DNA of 64,000 nt, taken from positions 1,240,001 through 1,304,000 of the forward strand of contig NZ_JAVAMO010000001.1 in NCBI RefSeq assembly GCF_030758345.1. The letters run 5' to 3'. Below, one piece after another: positions 55,310 to 63,135 of the stretch (positions are counted from its first letter, which is position 1; each line of letters opens with the position of its first letter). The notes beneath the pieces are model-generated. The model saw only the letters and a list, made by a program, of their open reading frames with translations, searched no databases and had not been told where the DNA came from. Source of the DNA: Ruegeria discodermiae (GTDB lineage: Bacteria > Pseudomonadota > Alphaproteobacteria > Rhodobacterales > Rhodobacteraceae). A program made the position numbers and the translations under genes.

Positions 55310-55801
55310 TCACCCCCTCGCCACCACCAACGGCGGATCATCCGGGAATGACCGGATATCGAACCACTTGAAGCACGTCCCGTCCGGGTTTCGCTTATCG
55401 CCCATGCGAATGAAGCTGCCATTGGCCCCGTGGCGGATCAGAGCGGCCCTGAACGCTCGTAAGTCGATGAGCCACCAGTTTTGCAGCGACAGCCCATCAA
55501 CGTCCGCGTGCCCGTAGAACATCCAGTCGCCGTAACCGTTCACTATCTTGGAAAGCTCCGTCTCTGCACCTGACGGCACCTGTGCGCGAATGGTGAACTG
55601 GTTGGGGTAGAGCATCGCGTAGCCGGGACGGCGAACACGGGCTGCGATGCGCATGTCTCTGGCGTCCAGCGTAACCAAGTCCGTGGCCTGGAAGTGATCC
55701 AGAGGATCAGGCGCGGCCTTGAGCAAGTGGCCCCCGACGATGCGCCTAATCTCCGGCAGGAACTGATCCGACCAGCTCCGGTTCACTTGGTAAAAGGTCA
55801 T
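55310..55801 (-). CDS. Hypothetical accessory protein
   Basis: 163 residues, soluble. Begins MTFYQVNRSWSDQFLPEIRRIVG and contains two Trp-rich stretches (GYGDWMFYGH, LQNWWLIDLRAFRAAL), which look like structured cores. I recall similar proteins only in mobile regions. It is the last gene of a minus-strand set starting at 56915. An alternative start lies seven codons upstream. Function not recognised. Confidence 0.6.
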   Translation of the reverse strand: MTFYQVNRSWSDQFLPEIRRIVGGHLLKAAPDPLDHFQATDLVTLDARDMRIAARVRRPGYAMLYPNQFTIRAQVPSGAETELSKIVNGYGDWMFYGHADVDGLSLQNWWLIDLRAFRAALIRHGANGSFIRMGDKRNPDGTCFKWFDIRSFPDDPPLVVARG

Positions 55802-55861
55802 GGAAACACTCGTTACAAACAAAAGAGGGCGCAGTGACTACCGCGCCATGGTTGAAGTTCA

Positions 55862-55948
55862 CTAAGCCGCTTGGGCGTTCTCCCTTTTCTCGGCCAAGGT
55901 GGCCCGCCAGTCAGCGAGCCATTCGGGGTGGCGTTTGAAAGTGGTCAT
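55862..55948 (-). CDS. 28-residue small protein, phage-like
   Basis: The frame ATG 55948-55946 to TAG 55864-55862 encodes 28 residues beginning MTTFKRHPEWLADWRATL and ending in NAQAA. Its start overlaps the preceding gene's stop as ATGA, and GGGAG stands six bases upstream, both typical of coupled phage genes. The peptide is highly charged and helical. It is too short for normal ORF calling, which may be why such genes are missed. Confidence 0.6.
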   Translation of the reverse strand: MTTFKRHPEWLADWRATLAEKRENAQAA

Positions 55949-56169
55949 GCGTTACTCCCTTCCAAAAAGTCGCCCTGTTCAATGTCGTGCAGCAGGTCAT
56001 TGGATTTCTCCGCGACGGTCTTGATAAGCGCCCCTACAGCGCTCGCGTTCTGCTCGCCGCCGTCCTCCCAAGTCAGGGCATCAAGGGCCAATGTCAGGCC
56101 GTGCAGGATAACTGCATCACGGGCGAGGTCGTGCCTGTCCTTGCCTACCTGTTGACTGCGCTCACCCAT
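55945..56169 (-). CDS. Hypothetical small protein of the mini-operon
   Basis: 74 residues from MGERSQQVGKDRHDLARDAV to QGDFLEGSNA, helical, acidic at the end. Its start overlaps the upstream gene's end by eight bases, its stop overlaps the 28-residue gene (ATGA). Longer in-frame starts run into the upstream gene and are not used. No family recognised. Confidence 0.55.
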   Translation of the reverse strand: MGERSQQVGKDRHDLARDAVILHGLTLALDALTWEDGGEQNASAVGALIKTVAEKSNDLLHDIEQGDFLEGSNA

Positions 56170-56692
56170 TGCACACGGCCTCCGGCTGCTTACGCAGGGC
56201 GTTAAGGCCTCGCTGGATGCTGTGATAGAGAGTGCGGCCTTCCCCGGCATAAGTCCTGTCCAGTTCAACACCCTCGGAAGCCGCAAATCTTACATGCGCC
56301 GCAATGCCTTCAAGCGTCTGCGCCGTTGCGGCGGTGACTTCGCGTTCTATCCGCTGCCAAAGCAGGTTGAGAGGGCTTTCCACCGGGATATCGCCGCCGT
56401 AGCCGTTTATGCCTGCCCTGATGGCCTCGTATTCACGCATCAACTGGCAAACCGGGTCGCCAAGTTCAGGATCGATGGGCATGGGCTTACCGTCACGCAT
56501 GGCCCTGTGCATCCCGCGTGTGCAGCCCAGAAAGATGAAGTCCAGGCTTGCACCTGTGTCATGGGTGAATTGCAACAACTCGTCGGTTGGCGCGCCTTCC
56601 GCATCTGTCAATTCGGCTGGGGCGGAAACGTCCAGCATTTCCGCAATCTCTTTCACGCGACGCTTGGCCGCTTTCATATCAAGCCTGCTCAT
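56162..56692 (-). CDS. Hypothetical protein of the mini-operon
   Basis: 176 residues from MSRLDMKAAKRRVKEIAEML. Mostly helical; contains GASLDFIFLGCTRGMHRAMRDGKPMP and a C-terminal helical part with basic residues. Its start overlaps the upstream gene by 14 bases. Overlapping genes of this sort are typical of prophage-type operons. No function recognised. Confidence 0.6.
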   Translation of the reverse strand: MSRLDMKAAKRRVKEIAEMLDVSAPAELTDAEGAPTDELLQFTHDTGASLDFIFLGCTRGMHRAMRDGKPMPIDPELGDPVCQLMREYEAIRAGINGYGGDIPVESPLNLLWQRIEREVTAATAQTLEGIAAHVRFAASEGVELDRTYAGEGRTLYHSIQRGLNALRKQPEAVCNG

Positions 56693-56915
56693 CGCTGCAC
56701 CCTTTCTCTTCAGGCTCAAAACCCGGCTGCATGTAAAGGATATCGGATGCGAGGTACGCAGTGCATTCCAGCAGCCCGCGATATCCATCTTTTACAAGGT
56801 CGATATTCATGGCGCTGTCGGAGGCCGCGATACCGGTGCGGGCGAGCGAGATAATCCTTGCTGCCTTGTCAAATGTGCCCTCCTGTCGAGCGACTTCATA
56901 GTTGGGTCCGAGCAT
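56679..56915 (-). CDS. Hypothetical protein, first gene of the mini-operon
   Basis: 78 residues starting MLGPNYEVARQEGTFDKAARI; helical, with two cysteines. First of five minus-strand genes and divergent from the XRE-type regulator at 57007; the inverted repeat between them is likely the regulator's operator. Function not recognised. Confidence 0.55.
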   Translation of the reverse strand: MLGPNYEVARQEGTFDKAARIISLARTGIAASDSAMNIDLVKDGYRGLLECTAYLASDILYMQPGFEPEEKGCSDEQA

Positions 56916-56972
56916 GACGGTATTGGTCGCGCTGGCGCGTTGAACATCATTGCTTTAGCCTCCGGTTGTGGT

Positions 56973-57029
56973 ATTGATAGAAATCATATCATAACGAGCA
57001 GCACAAATGTCAATAGAAATTCTATCAAT
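56973..57029. promoter_or_regulatory. Divergent operator with 10-bp inverted repeat
   Basis: ATTGATAGAA (56973-56982) recurs inverted as TTCTATCAAT (57020-57029), 37 bases apart. The right arm lies within the first codons of the XRE gene and also forms a short palindrome ATAGAA-A-TTCTAT (57013-57025). The spacing suits a regulator of the Cro/C1 type binding both sides of the divergent promoters. Confidence 0.6.
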
Positions 57030-57258
57030 TAGGCAAATCAAGGCGGCGCGAGCTTTGTTGGCTTGGTCCCAAGTGGATTTGGCAGAGCGTTCTGGGGTTT
57101 CTTATCCGACAATCGCCAGACTTGAGACCAATGATGGCCCTCTGGGTGGTCGAAGAGAAACGGCAATTGCGATCCGATCAGCCCTCGAAGCCCAAGGCAT
57201 CCAGTTCCTAGACAGCGGCGAGGTTGCTGCGGGGCCGGGGGTGGCTATGAAGCCCTGA
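57007..57258 (+). CDS. Cro/C1-type helix-turn-helix regulator
   Basis: 83 residues. HTH at about 10-65 (QIKAARALLAWSQVDLAERSG, VSYPTIARLETNDG), typical of small phage or mobile-element repressors; the rest is a short tail. Divergent from the five-gene mini-operon and flanked by an inverted repeat. Probably represses the operon and itself. Confidence 0.8.
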   Translation: MSIEILSIRQIKAARALLAWSQVDLAERSGVSYPTIARLETNDGPLGGRRETAIAIRSALEAQGIQFLDSGEVAAGPGVAMKP

Positions 57259-57400
57259 AGTGATTGCGTTCCTAGTTGGCGCAGTGTTCATCGTTGCGCG
57301 CATACTCGATCCCATCGCATGGACTCTCGCGCGTTCCTACTTGGCAAAACTGAGCATGCCCCTGTAGCCTTGTGCCACGCTGATAGGGAGACCAGTCACC

Positions 57401-57796
57401 ATGAACATCTCTGTGCTATTTGATACCGCTATTGCCAAGCTCGAAGCTCAAGACACAAAGGCCTTCAATCCGAATTATGGCGTAGGGGCTTATCGCTACA
57501 ACGGCACAAGTTGCCTATTTGGCGGAATGATCGATGATGCACTCTATAAACCCGAAATGGATGCGCACCGTGACGAAAGCGGCAACGTCGTCAAGCGCGC
57601 ACCATCCAACGAAAGCGCGATCCTGGACGCCATACGCGCCTCGACCGGCGTCAACTTGCTTGATGACCTGAGCGCGGAGGACATCGAGACTATTCACGGC
57701 ATCCATGAGGTGGAGTGGCAACCCGGACGCTCCTTCAAAGCACTTCTTCCCGCTGAAGTGTCCGCTAAGATTTGGCCCTTAGAGCCAGTGCATTAA
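57401..57796 (+). CDS. Hypothetical accessory protein
   Basis: 131 residues: MNISVLFDTAIAKLEAQDTK, an aromatic GVGAYRYNGTSCLFGG strand region, and a helical C-terminal part (AILDAIRASTGVNLLDDLSAEDIETIHGIHEVE). AGGGAG lies ten bases upstream of ATG. Not recognised; the composition is that of an acquired gene. Its 3' end touches the ParB remnant. Confidence 0.6.
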   Translation: MNISVLFDTAIAKLEAQDTKAFNPNYGVGAYRYNGTSCLFGGMIDDALYKPEMDAHRDESGNVVKRAPSNESAILDAIRASTGVNLLDDLSAEDIETIHGIHEVEWQPGRSFKALLPAEVSAKIWPLEPVH

Positions 57797-58098
57797 GAGT
57801 TAAGCATCGCTAAGAGGTCACGTGCCTCTTGGCAGGTTTGCTCCGCGCGAGAGACTGACCTGTTCACCTGCTTTCGAGTAGTTCCGGTAAGCTCGGCAGT
57901 CTCGGCTGCAAACTGTTTCTCATGCTGGGGCTTCTTGGTGGAACCAGTTGTTCCAGCTAGACGCCGGGCCTCCCAAAGCAATTTGCGCTTCGCCAAATGC
58001 TCAGACTTCTGCACCTGATCCAACTCCGACCGCATCAGGCTCTCGTCAATCTCCCAGAGCTGGTGAAATCCTCTACCGGGCTGCTATTCCCGCTAATC
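57793..58098 (-). pseudogene. ParB-like partition protein remnant
   Basis: Minus-strand frame reading HQLWEIDESLMRSELDQVQ then EHLAKRKLLWEARRL, and ending HEKQFAAETAELTGTTRKQVNRSVSRAE. This is the ParB segment after the nuclease-like domain, with its helix-turn-helix. The N-terminal ParB domain is missing: a TAG precedes the conserved part in frame, and the frame also ends early at 57793. An ATG 58035 would give 80 residues. Likely leftover of a plasmid or phage partition gene. Confidence 0.65.
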
Positions 58099-58203
58099 TT
58101 GCTAATCGGTCAGGCGGCCATGGCCCTATGAACGTGAAGACCCCGCACCGTGCGTAACCGGTACGGGACCGATTGTCAGCGCGTGAACAAGTGCGGCCCT
58201 GAT

Positions 58204-58539
58204 TCAAGGATCCTGGGTCAATGGGATGGATATTGCGGACGATATGACCGTAACAAGCGAAATTGCCGAGATACATCCGAGTGTTGTCCCACCCTGTACA
58301 TCTAGTAGGTCCAGGTCAGATACCTCACCTTGAACGGGCGCTGCGGGAATATGGAGGTACTTTGTATCTGCGGTGTCCCGCACAACCTTAAAGGTCACAC
58401 CCTCTGGTAGCTTACCAAGAACTTCTTTGATTGCTGATGTGGCGTCGCTTTCCAGGCGCGCGCTGAAGTCTTTATCATTCCAGGCGCGCTCTTAGAGTGC
58501 TGCAAGCTTGTCGGCGCTGTTTGAAGTTTTGAATTCCAT
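58204..58539 (-). pseudogene. NHLP-type RiPP precursor 4, in-frame ochre codon
   Basis: The frame starts at ATG 58539 (MEFKTSNSADKLAAL) with AGGAG ten bases upstream, meets TAA at 58494-58492 and continues in the same frame through ERAWNDKDFSARLE, KVVRDTADTKYLHIPAAP and DLDLLDVQGG to the core, which starts TTLGC, and a stop at 58204. The stop stands where precursor 3 has Phe (AAFFEKIW versus AAL-stop-ERAW). Unless suppressed or re-started at the GTG near 58398, the leader is truncated. Confidence 0.75.
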
Positions 58540-58818
58540 GACCTCCGTGCTCCTAGTTCGCGATGCGTAGTGCCGTCCCCTTTTGGGTGACCTCGAACCA
58601 GGAAGTATGAAGGCGACCTGCGGAGTAGATTTCTGAAGCATTAAAATCAACTGATCTGGCGGCAGGAACAGATGCCAACAGTAAGTCCCGCCATTCATGC
58701 TAATCGCGAGCCACATTGGCGAAGCTTAATCGGCTGTTAGGTTCATTCTCACAAACGGCTCGCACCATCTGTCCCCCACTGCACAAGCCAAACTTCTCAC
58801 ACCGGAGGCATCCGTATC
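58540..58818. other. Intergenic region
   Basis: 279 bases without recognised gene. It holds the upstream region of NHLP precursor 4 and of the secreted protein at 58819. A minus-strand frame across it has no family character. Nothing else seen. Confidence 0.4.
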
Positions 58819-59331
58819 ATGAAGAAAGTATATTGCTGGGCCTACGCAATCGGTATTGCGCTATCGTTGAACTCTGCTGCGCAAGCGAGTGAGGCCTACG
58901 TCGGGTGCGGCCAGACAGAACTCTTGCACAGCAACACATCGATTAAGTTCGTCGGTGCAAAAGAGACAGAGGACGAAGTCGGCGACCGGCGGGAATTATA
59001 CTGGCATCTCAAAAGTCTTGATGGCGACTTTGCCGGGACGTTCGACGTCATCTCCACTATTATTGGCGGAGACACTAAGACAGGACACGACGTTAGGGTT
59101 GATGGATTGCTAAGGCTCCCAAACGGAAACATCTTTTTACTAGGCAGAACATCGCTCGAAGATGCAACCGACACCGAACGGTCCGGCAATGCGGCGCAGC
59201 AGGTTGACCTTACAGTCACTGGCGGCACAGAAGAGTTTGCTGACGCAAGCGGCGGCGTTACCATCACGGTTCCTGAAAGCGACAAGAACCATTTGGAGAA
59301 CCGCCCAATGACGATCAACCTAAGCTGCTGA
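58819..59331 (+). CDS. Secreted beta-barrel-type protein
   Basis: 170 residues with a signal peptide (1-24, ending QAS). The mature part alternates strands: DGDFAGTFDVISTI, GNIFLLGRTSLED and a terminal VTGGTEEFADASGGVTITVPE, the last resembling the glycine-rich turn of allene-oxide-cyclase or dirigent-like barrels. Two Cys (residues 31 and 170) might form a disulfide. Function unknown. The ATG follows GGAGG at eight bases. Confidence 0.7.
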   Translation: MKKVYCWAYAIGIALSLNSAAQASEAYVGCGQTELLHSNTSIKFVGAKETEDEVGDRRELYWHLKSLDGDFAGTFDVISTIIGGDTKTGHDVRVDGLLRLPNGNIFLLGRTSLEDATDTERSGNAAQQVDLTVTGGTEEFADASGGVTITVPESDKNHLENRPMTINLSC

Positions 59332-59643
59332 ACCCGACTTGAGCATCTGGTTGCACGCAGCGCTGCTTGTCATTCTGGGGCTTGCTGTGACGCTCTGGTG
59401 CGCATGGGGGTCGCCAAACAAGGCATGAGCGGGATTCGGGACAAGTTAAGGTGGTGACCGGGTTTGTGTCATAGGTCGAAGTGTCGGCTAAGCGCCCGCA
59501 GGCGCGACAAAATAGCAAAAAAACTACAGATGTGTTGACATCGCGGTTAGAGAAATCATGTCTGAACCATCCACCTCATACGGTATATCCTATGAGACAG
59601 GCCGCGCTGAAAGGCGCGGCTTTTCCCTTTTCTGAGAATACTT
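59332..59643. other. Intergenic region with terminator and possible tiny membrane peptide
   Basis: 312 bases. Immediately after the secreted protein gene, TTG 59339 to TGA 59428 would encode a 29-residue hydrophobic peptide (one membrane segment); coding is doubtful. The terminator at 59601-59624 is listed separately. No other gene seen. Confidence 0.35.
59601..59624 (+). terminator. Intrinsic terminator before the NYN gene
   Basis: GCCGCGC (59601-59607) and GCGCGGC (59614-59620) form a 7-bp stem with a six-base loop followed by TTTT. Lies 20 bases before the NYN-domain gene, so transcription from upstream would stop here. Confidence 0.7.
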
Positions 59644-60259
59644 ATGAGACGAGTCTACGTCTACATTGATGGCTTTAACCTGTATCACGCAATCGATGAG
59701 CTGAATGACGACAGCCTCAAGTGGCTTTGCCTGAGACGCCTTTCAGAGGCAATGATAAGTCCTAGAGAGGAAATCAGCTCTATCAAGTACTTCTCTGCGT
59801 ATGCCACTTGGATTCCCGACGCATACGCTCGGCATAGGGCCTATGTGCAAGCATTGCAGGCCGAGGGCGTCAAATTTGTCCCAGCGAAGTTCAAAAAAGA
59901 AGTATCTAAAGTGCCGGGTCTGTGGTGCCCAGTACCAGACGTATGAGGAAAAAGAGACCGATGTGAACATCGCCATTCACTTGGTTCGCGATACCATGTT
60001 GGACGTGTTTGATAGGGCGCTAGTGATTTCAGCCGACACGGATATGCGTAGTGCTGTTGAGATGGCGCGCGACCTGAGTGGAACAAAGTCTATCGACGTT
60101 GTGGCCCCGCCTGGACGCAAGAAAAGGTCGAAGTCTCTAAAGCCGTTGTTTGAGATTTCAAAGGGTAAACTTAGGTCTTCTCGTCTGCTTGATAGCTACA
60201 ATTTGGGCTCGGGAAAAGTTGTTCATATGCCGAGCAGATACCGACTTCCCAACGCCTAG
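59644..60259 (+). pseudogene. NYN-domain RNase-like gene with frameshift in an A6 run
   Basis: Frame one begins MRRVYVYIDGFNLYHAIDE, with the NYN-type Asp in DGFN, and reaches FVPAKFKK. At the AAAAAA run near 59891-59896 the family sequence continues in the next frame: KYLKCRVCGAQYQTYEEKETDVNIAI, then RALVISADTDMRSAV with the second acidic site. Five A instead of six would restore one frame of about 204 residues with a zinc-type CxxC. Either a real one-base insertion or a sequencing error. Metal-dependent RNase if intact. Confidence 0.75.
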
Positions 60260-60389
60260 AACTTTGCGTGCCGGTCAAGTGGGCATGCCCTTTGCATTAG
60301 GTGAGTAAGCCTTGCTCACGCCCCGCCCGCCTTCACACTCCGGTAACAATCCCGGTCTAGGCCCGGCCATCCTTTGTATTTCTTCGTAC

Positions 60390-60418
60390 TGACCCCACGC
60401 CTGTGGGGTCACTTTTTT
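60390..60418 (+). terminator. Intrinsic terminator after the NYN gene
   Basis: TGACCCCAC (60390-60398) and GTGGGGTCA (60403-60411) form a 9-bp stem with a four-base loop, followed by C and six T. Confidence 0.85.
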
Positions 60419-60446
60419 GCGCCCGCCTGCCTTCGTCATAAGCCAT

Positions 60447-60656
60447 CTAAGCGACTAAGCGCACGAACTGGACCAGTTCCTCGCCTTCCAACTCAACAGC
60501 GCCAGCTACGAAGGCCGAGACGTCGGGGCTGTGTGACCACGCCCTTGCCTCTGCGCTGATGTTGTCCAGCGCCTGCTTTATCTCTTCCTCTGGGGTCATG
60601 ATGGCAGTATGCACATTCATACCGGTTGTGGACAGTATGCCCTCGGTCTTGGCCAT
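60447..60656 (-). CDS. Small hypothetical protein
   Basis: 69 residues if it starts at MAKTEGILSTTG: helical MTPEEEIKQALDNISAEARAW and a C-terminal VELEGEELVQFVRLV. A longer frame upstream looks non-coding. No family recognised, no clear ribosome site. Retained because the C-terminal helices look protein-like. Confidence 0.4.
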   Translation of the reverse strand: MAKTEGILSTTGMNVHTAIMTPEEEIKQALDNISAEARAWSHSPDVSAFVAGAVELEGEELVQFVRLVA

Positions 60657-60952
60657 CAGCACCGTTAGCGCAACCTTGCCCCAAGTCGGGGGTAGAGACG
60701 GTTCGGAGCGTGCGAAAACATGGGGCGAGGCTGCGTGTCCTCGGTATTGTGTTACTGACTGCTCCCCCGGCTGTCCCGTTGTGATTCCGCGCGGCCTCAA
60801 TAACGCAATTGGGAGTATCCGGGATAAAGCAGCTTCTGTAGGCGTTCCTGCCGGAGTACCTCGCACGCGGAATAGTCAGAGAAATCGGTGACATAAGACT
60901 GATTGACGCGCACCCATGCCGCCAAAAACTATGAGATTTGGAGGGGGATCAA
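60657..60952. other. Intergenic region
   Basis: 296 bases upstream of the RTX gene, with no recognised gene. The GGAGGGGG ribosome site for the RTX protein is at its right end. No regulatory palindrome noticed. Confidence 0.4.
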
Positions 60953-62275
60953 ATGACAACTTACACCTATACAGGCACTTCGGTGTCATATGCTGGCCCT
61001 GACAGCACCACTGTAGTCGCGGTTGACGTCACCACTCTAACAATCGTTGCGGCGGATACGGATGACAGCTTCAGCTATGCCATAACTGCATCAAACACAG
61101 GTGGCCTTCCAGAGGTCAGTATCACAAATCAAAATTTCTATAGTGTGCAGGTCAATGGCGTTTCGGCTCTAACGGGCCTTTTCGAAATAGAAATCGGTCA
61201 AATTGCTTGGGGTCCGGGAAATATAACCCAATTGATGAATTTCTGGGATGATTTTGATACCGCACATGGATTTACGTTAGGCGGCGCGACAATTCCAGAG
61301 ATTTCCACGGTGGCGGATTGGCAAGCGTTTGAGGCTAGCGTTACCGACGTTGGCGCTATCATTATTGGCCCATATGTGGCAGGCAGCACAGTCAATCTCG
61401 CCAACTTGCCTGGAGTTGTAATCACCGAACATGACCGTATCATCGGCGATACCGACGCCAATTTTCTTGAGGGCGGCGTTGGCAGAGACCAAATCCAAGG
61501 GCTCGGCGGCAACGATACTCTGCGCGGTGGCAACGGATTTGATACGCTGAAAGGTGGTGACGGGGCGGATCGGCTCTTTGCGGGTGACGGTGCCGATGTG
61601 GCGCGCGGAGAGAACGGCAATGACACATTGCGCGGTGGCAACGGAAACGATACCCTCTATGGCGGTGCGGGCAGTGACGTCGTCTATGGCGGCACCGGCA
61701 AGGACGTTCTCGGCGGCGGCAATGGCAATGACCGCCTCTTTGCGGGCCGGGACGATGACAAGGTCACGGGTGGCTGGGGCAACGACAATCTTGGCGGCAA
61801 CGACGGCGACGATTCACTCAGTGCCGGAGTAGGTAACGACACCATATTCGGCGGCGACGGCGCGGACACGCTGGGCGGCGGCGATGGTGCAGACGCGCTG
61901 TGGGGCGGGGCGGGTAATGACACGCTGTTCGGGAGCAACGGCGATGACTCGCTGCGCGGCAGTGGCGGCGATGACAGCTTCTTTGGTGGCGCGGGCGCTG
62001 ATGTGTTGGACGGCGGCGCGGGCAATGATACGCTTCGCGGCGGCGCAGGCGTGGATGTGCTGGTTTTCACGAGCGGTGCGGATCAGGTACTCAGCTTTGG
62101 TCTAGGTGACCGGATTGATCTGTCGGGAGTGACCTCAATCTTCAACTTTGCAGACTTGCAGGCAAACCATCTAACTGGCCCAGTGAATGCGACAATCAAC
62201 GATGGGGCGGGCAACATCATGACGCTTTTGGGCGTGGGGTCAGGGACGCTCGATGCGGGTGACTTCATCTTCTAA
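60953..62275 (+). CDS. RTX-repeat calcium-binding protein, probable type I secretion substrate
   Basis: 440 residues. Residues 1-170 are an unknown N-terminal part rich in beta strands. Residues about 174-370 hold roughly 20 nonapeptide RTX repeats (GGNGNDTLY, GGDGADRLF and variants) that fold on Ca2+. The C-terminus ends DAGDFIF, the hydrophobic end typical of type I secretion signals. No ABC/MFP transporter genes are adjacent, so export must use a system elsewhere (tolC is at 51.9 kb). Start ATG 60953 follows GGAGGGGG. Confidence 0.88.
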   Translation: MTTYTYTGTSVSYAGPDSTTVVAVDVTTLTIVAADTDDSFSYAITASNTGGLPEVSITNQNFYSVQVNGVSALTGLFEIEIGQIAWGPGNITQLMNFWDDFDTAHGFTLGGATIPEISTVADWQAFEASVTDVGAIIIGPYVAGSTVNLANLPGVVITEHDRIIGDTDANFLEGGVGRDQIQGLGGNDTLRGGNGFDTLKGGDGADRLFAGDGADVARGENGNDTLRGGNGNDTLYGGAGSDVVYGGTGKDVLGGGNGNDRLFAGRDDDKVTGGWGNDNLGGNDGDDSLSAGVGNDTIFGGDGADTLGGGDGADALWGGAGNDTLFGSNGDDSLRGSGGDDSFFGGAGADVLDGGAGNDTLRGGAGVDVLVFTSGADQVLSFGLGDRIDLSGVTSIFNFADLQANHLTGPVNATINDGAGNIMTLLGVGSGTLDAGDFIF

Positions 62276-62336
62276 AGCGTTCCGCCCAAAAGCTGAATAG
62301 GCATCCAATGCGCTGTTCGACAAGGAAAATACCAGC

Positions 62337-62672
62337 CTATCGGTTCAGTCCCGATTTCGGCCCCATCAGCCGATATGAACTCTCGCCGGGACGCTCTGGA
62401 TCACCCTGCGCAAGTTCCAGGTCGAACTCTTCCAGAAACGGCACCAGCAGCCCCGGATCGGCCATATAGAAGGCCGTTGTGTCTCTGAGGTCGCAACGAG
62501 GCACACAGTCAGCATTGTAGCCCCACAAGCCCCGCCCTGCGCGCTCGTCCATCCATCTGTGCAGGTCGTCATAACTCCGTCCGAACCCATCTAAAGGAAC
62601 CAGCACGCGGACCCTCAGAGGATAGAACAGCTCGTCAGCGGCTTTCTTTCGGGAGCGGGATTTGGTGCGCAT
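62337..62672 (-). CDS. Hypothetical accessory protein
   Basis: 111 residues from MRTKSRSRKKAADELF. Aromatic and basic at the start, then YDDLHRWMDERAGRGLWGY, which has a structured look, and a Glu-rich strand. The region facing it on the plus strand begins a second short gene. Not recognised; composition and location suggest a phage-type gene. Confidence 0.5.
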   Translation of the reverse strand: MRTKSRSRKKAADELFYPLRVRVLVPLDGFGRSYDDLHRWMDERAGRGLWGYNADCVPRCDLRDTTAFYMADPGLLVPFLEEFDLELAQGDPERPGESSYRLMGPKSGLNR

Positions 62673-62736
62673 GGCGGGAAAACTAGGAGCGATTTTCAGC
62701 TTGGGCAAGCTGCAATGTTCCCAGTATGTTCTCTTT

Positions 62737-62952
62737 ATGCCTGTCTCTCATCCGCCAGCCCATCCATACCCCGGAAAGGCCCGCACGTTGCGGGATGCTG
62801 CGGCTGGTGGTCAGGTCATCACGCTTCGGTGCAACCTGTGCCGTCGCAAAGTCCATTTCCTTGCCTCAGACCTCGTTAACATCGTTGGCCCCGACTGGCC
62901 CATGCATGAGCCGGTACTCAGCAACTTTTCCAGGGCGCGTGACCTTGATTAA
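62737..62952 (+). CDS. Small zinc-ribbon-like protein, truncated
   Basis: 71 residues from MPVSHPPAHPYPGKARTL; contains CNLCRRKVHFLASDLVNIVGPDWP. Relatives I recall in rhodobacterial mobile regions have a second CxxC after this stretch to close a zinc site, but here the frame ends with unrelated residues after HEP, so it looks truncated. Function unknown. Confidence 0.5.
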   Translation: MPVSHPPAHPYPGKARTLRDAAAGGQVITLRCNLCRRKVHFLASDLVNIVGPDWPMHEPVLSNFSRARDLD

Positions 62953-63135
62953 TCAAAATTAACACGGCCAAGGCGAAAGGCTCAGCATTCGCTTCCATCT
63001 AACTTGAAGGACGAAACAGAAACAGGCGGCTGGTGCTGGAAATCCGGACATCTGATTGAACGGGTGCGCATCGAACGGTCTGGTGAGTCCAGTGAACCTT
63101 GTTACGCAGCAATGCGCTCAAAATGGGAGGAAGAC

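Noticed and set aside
59885-59900. Programmed -1 ribosomal frameshift at AAAAAAG in the NYN gene
   Set aside because: The needed change is +1 (or one inserted A), and the run is not in the phase required for the classical -1 slippery heptamer.
62276-62360. Second copy of the tRNA-Cys 3' end (CGGTTCAGTCCCGAT stretch)
   Set aside because: Only loosely similar to the T arm of the tRNA and lies in the end of a coding frame; not an attachment repeat.
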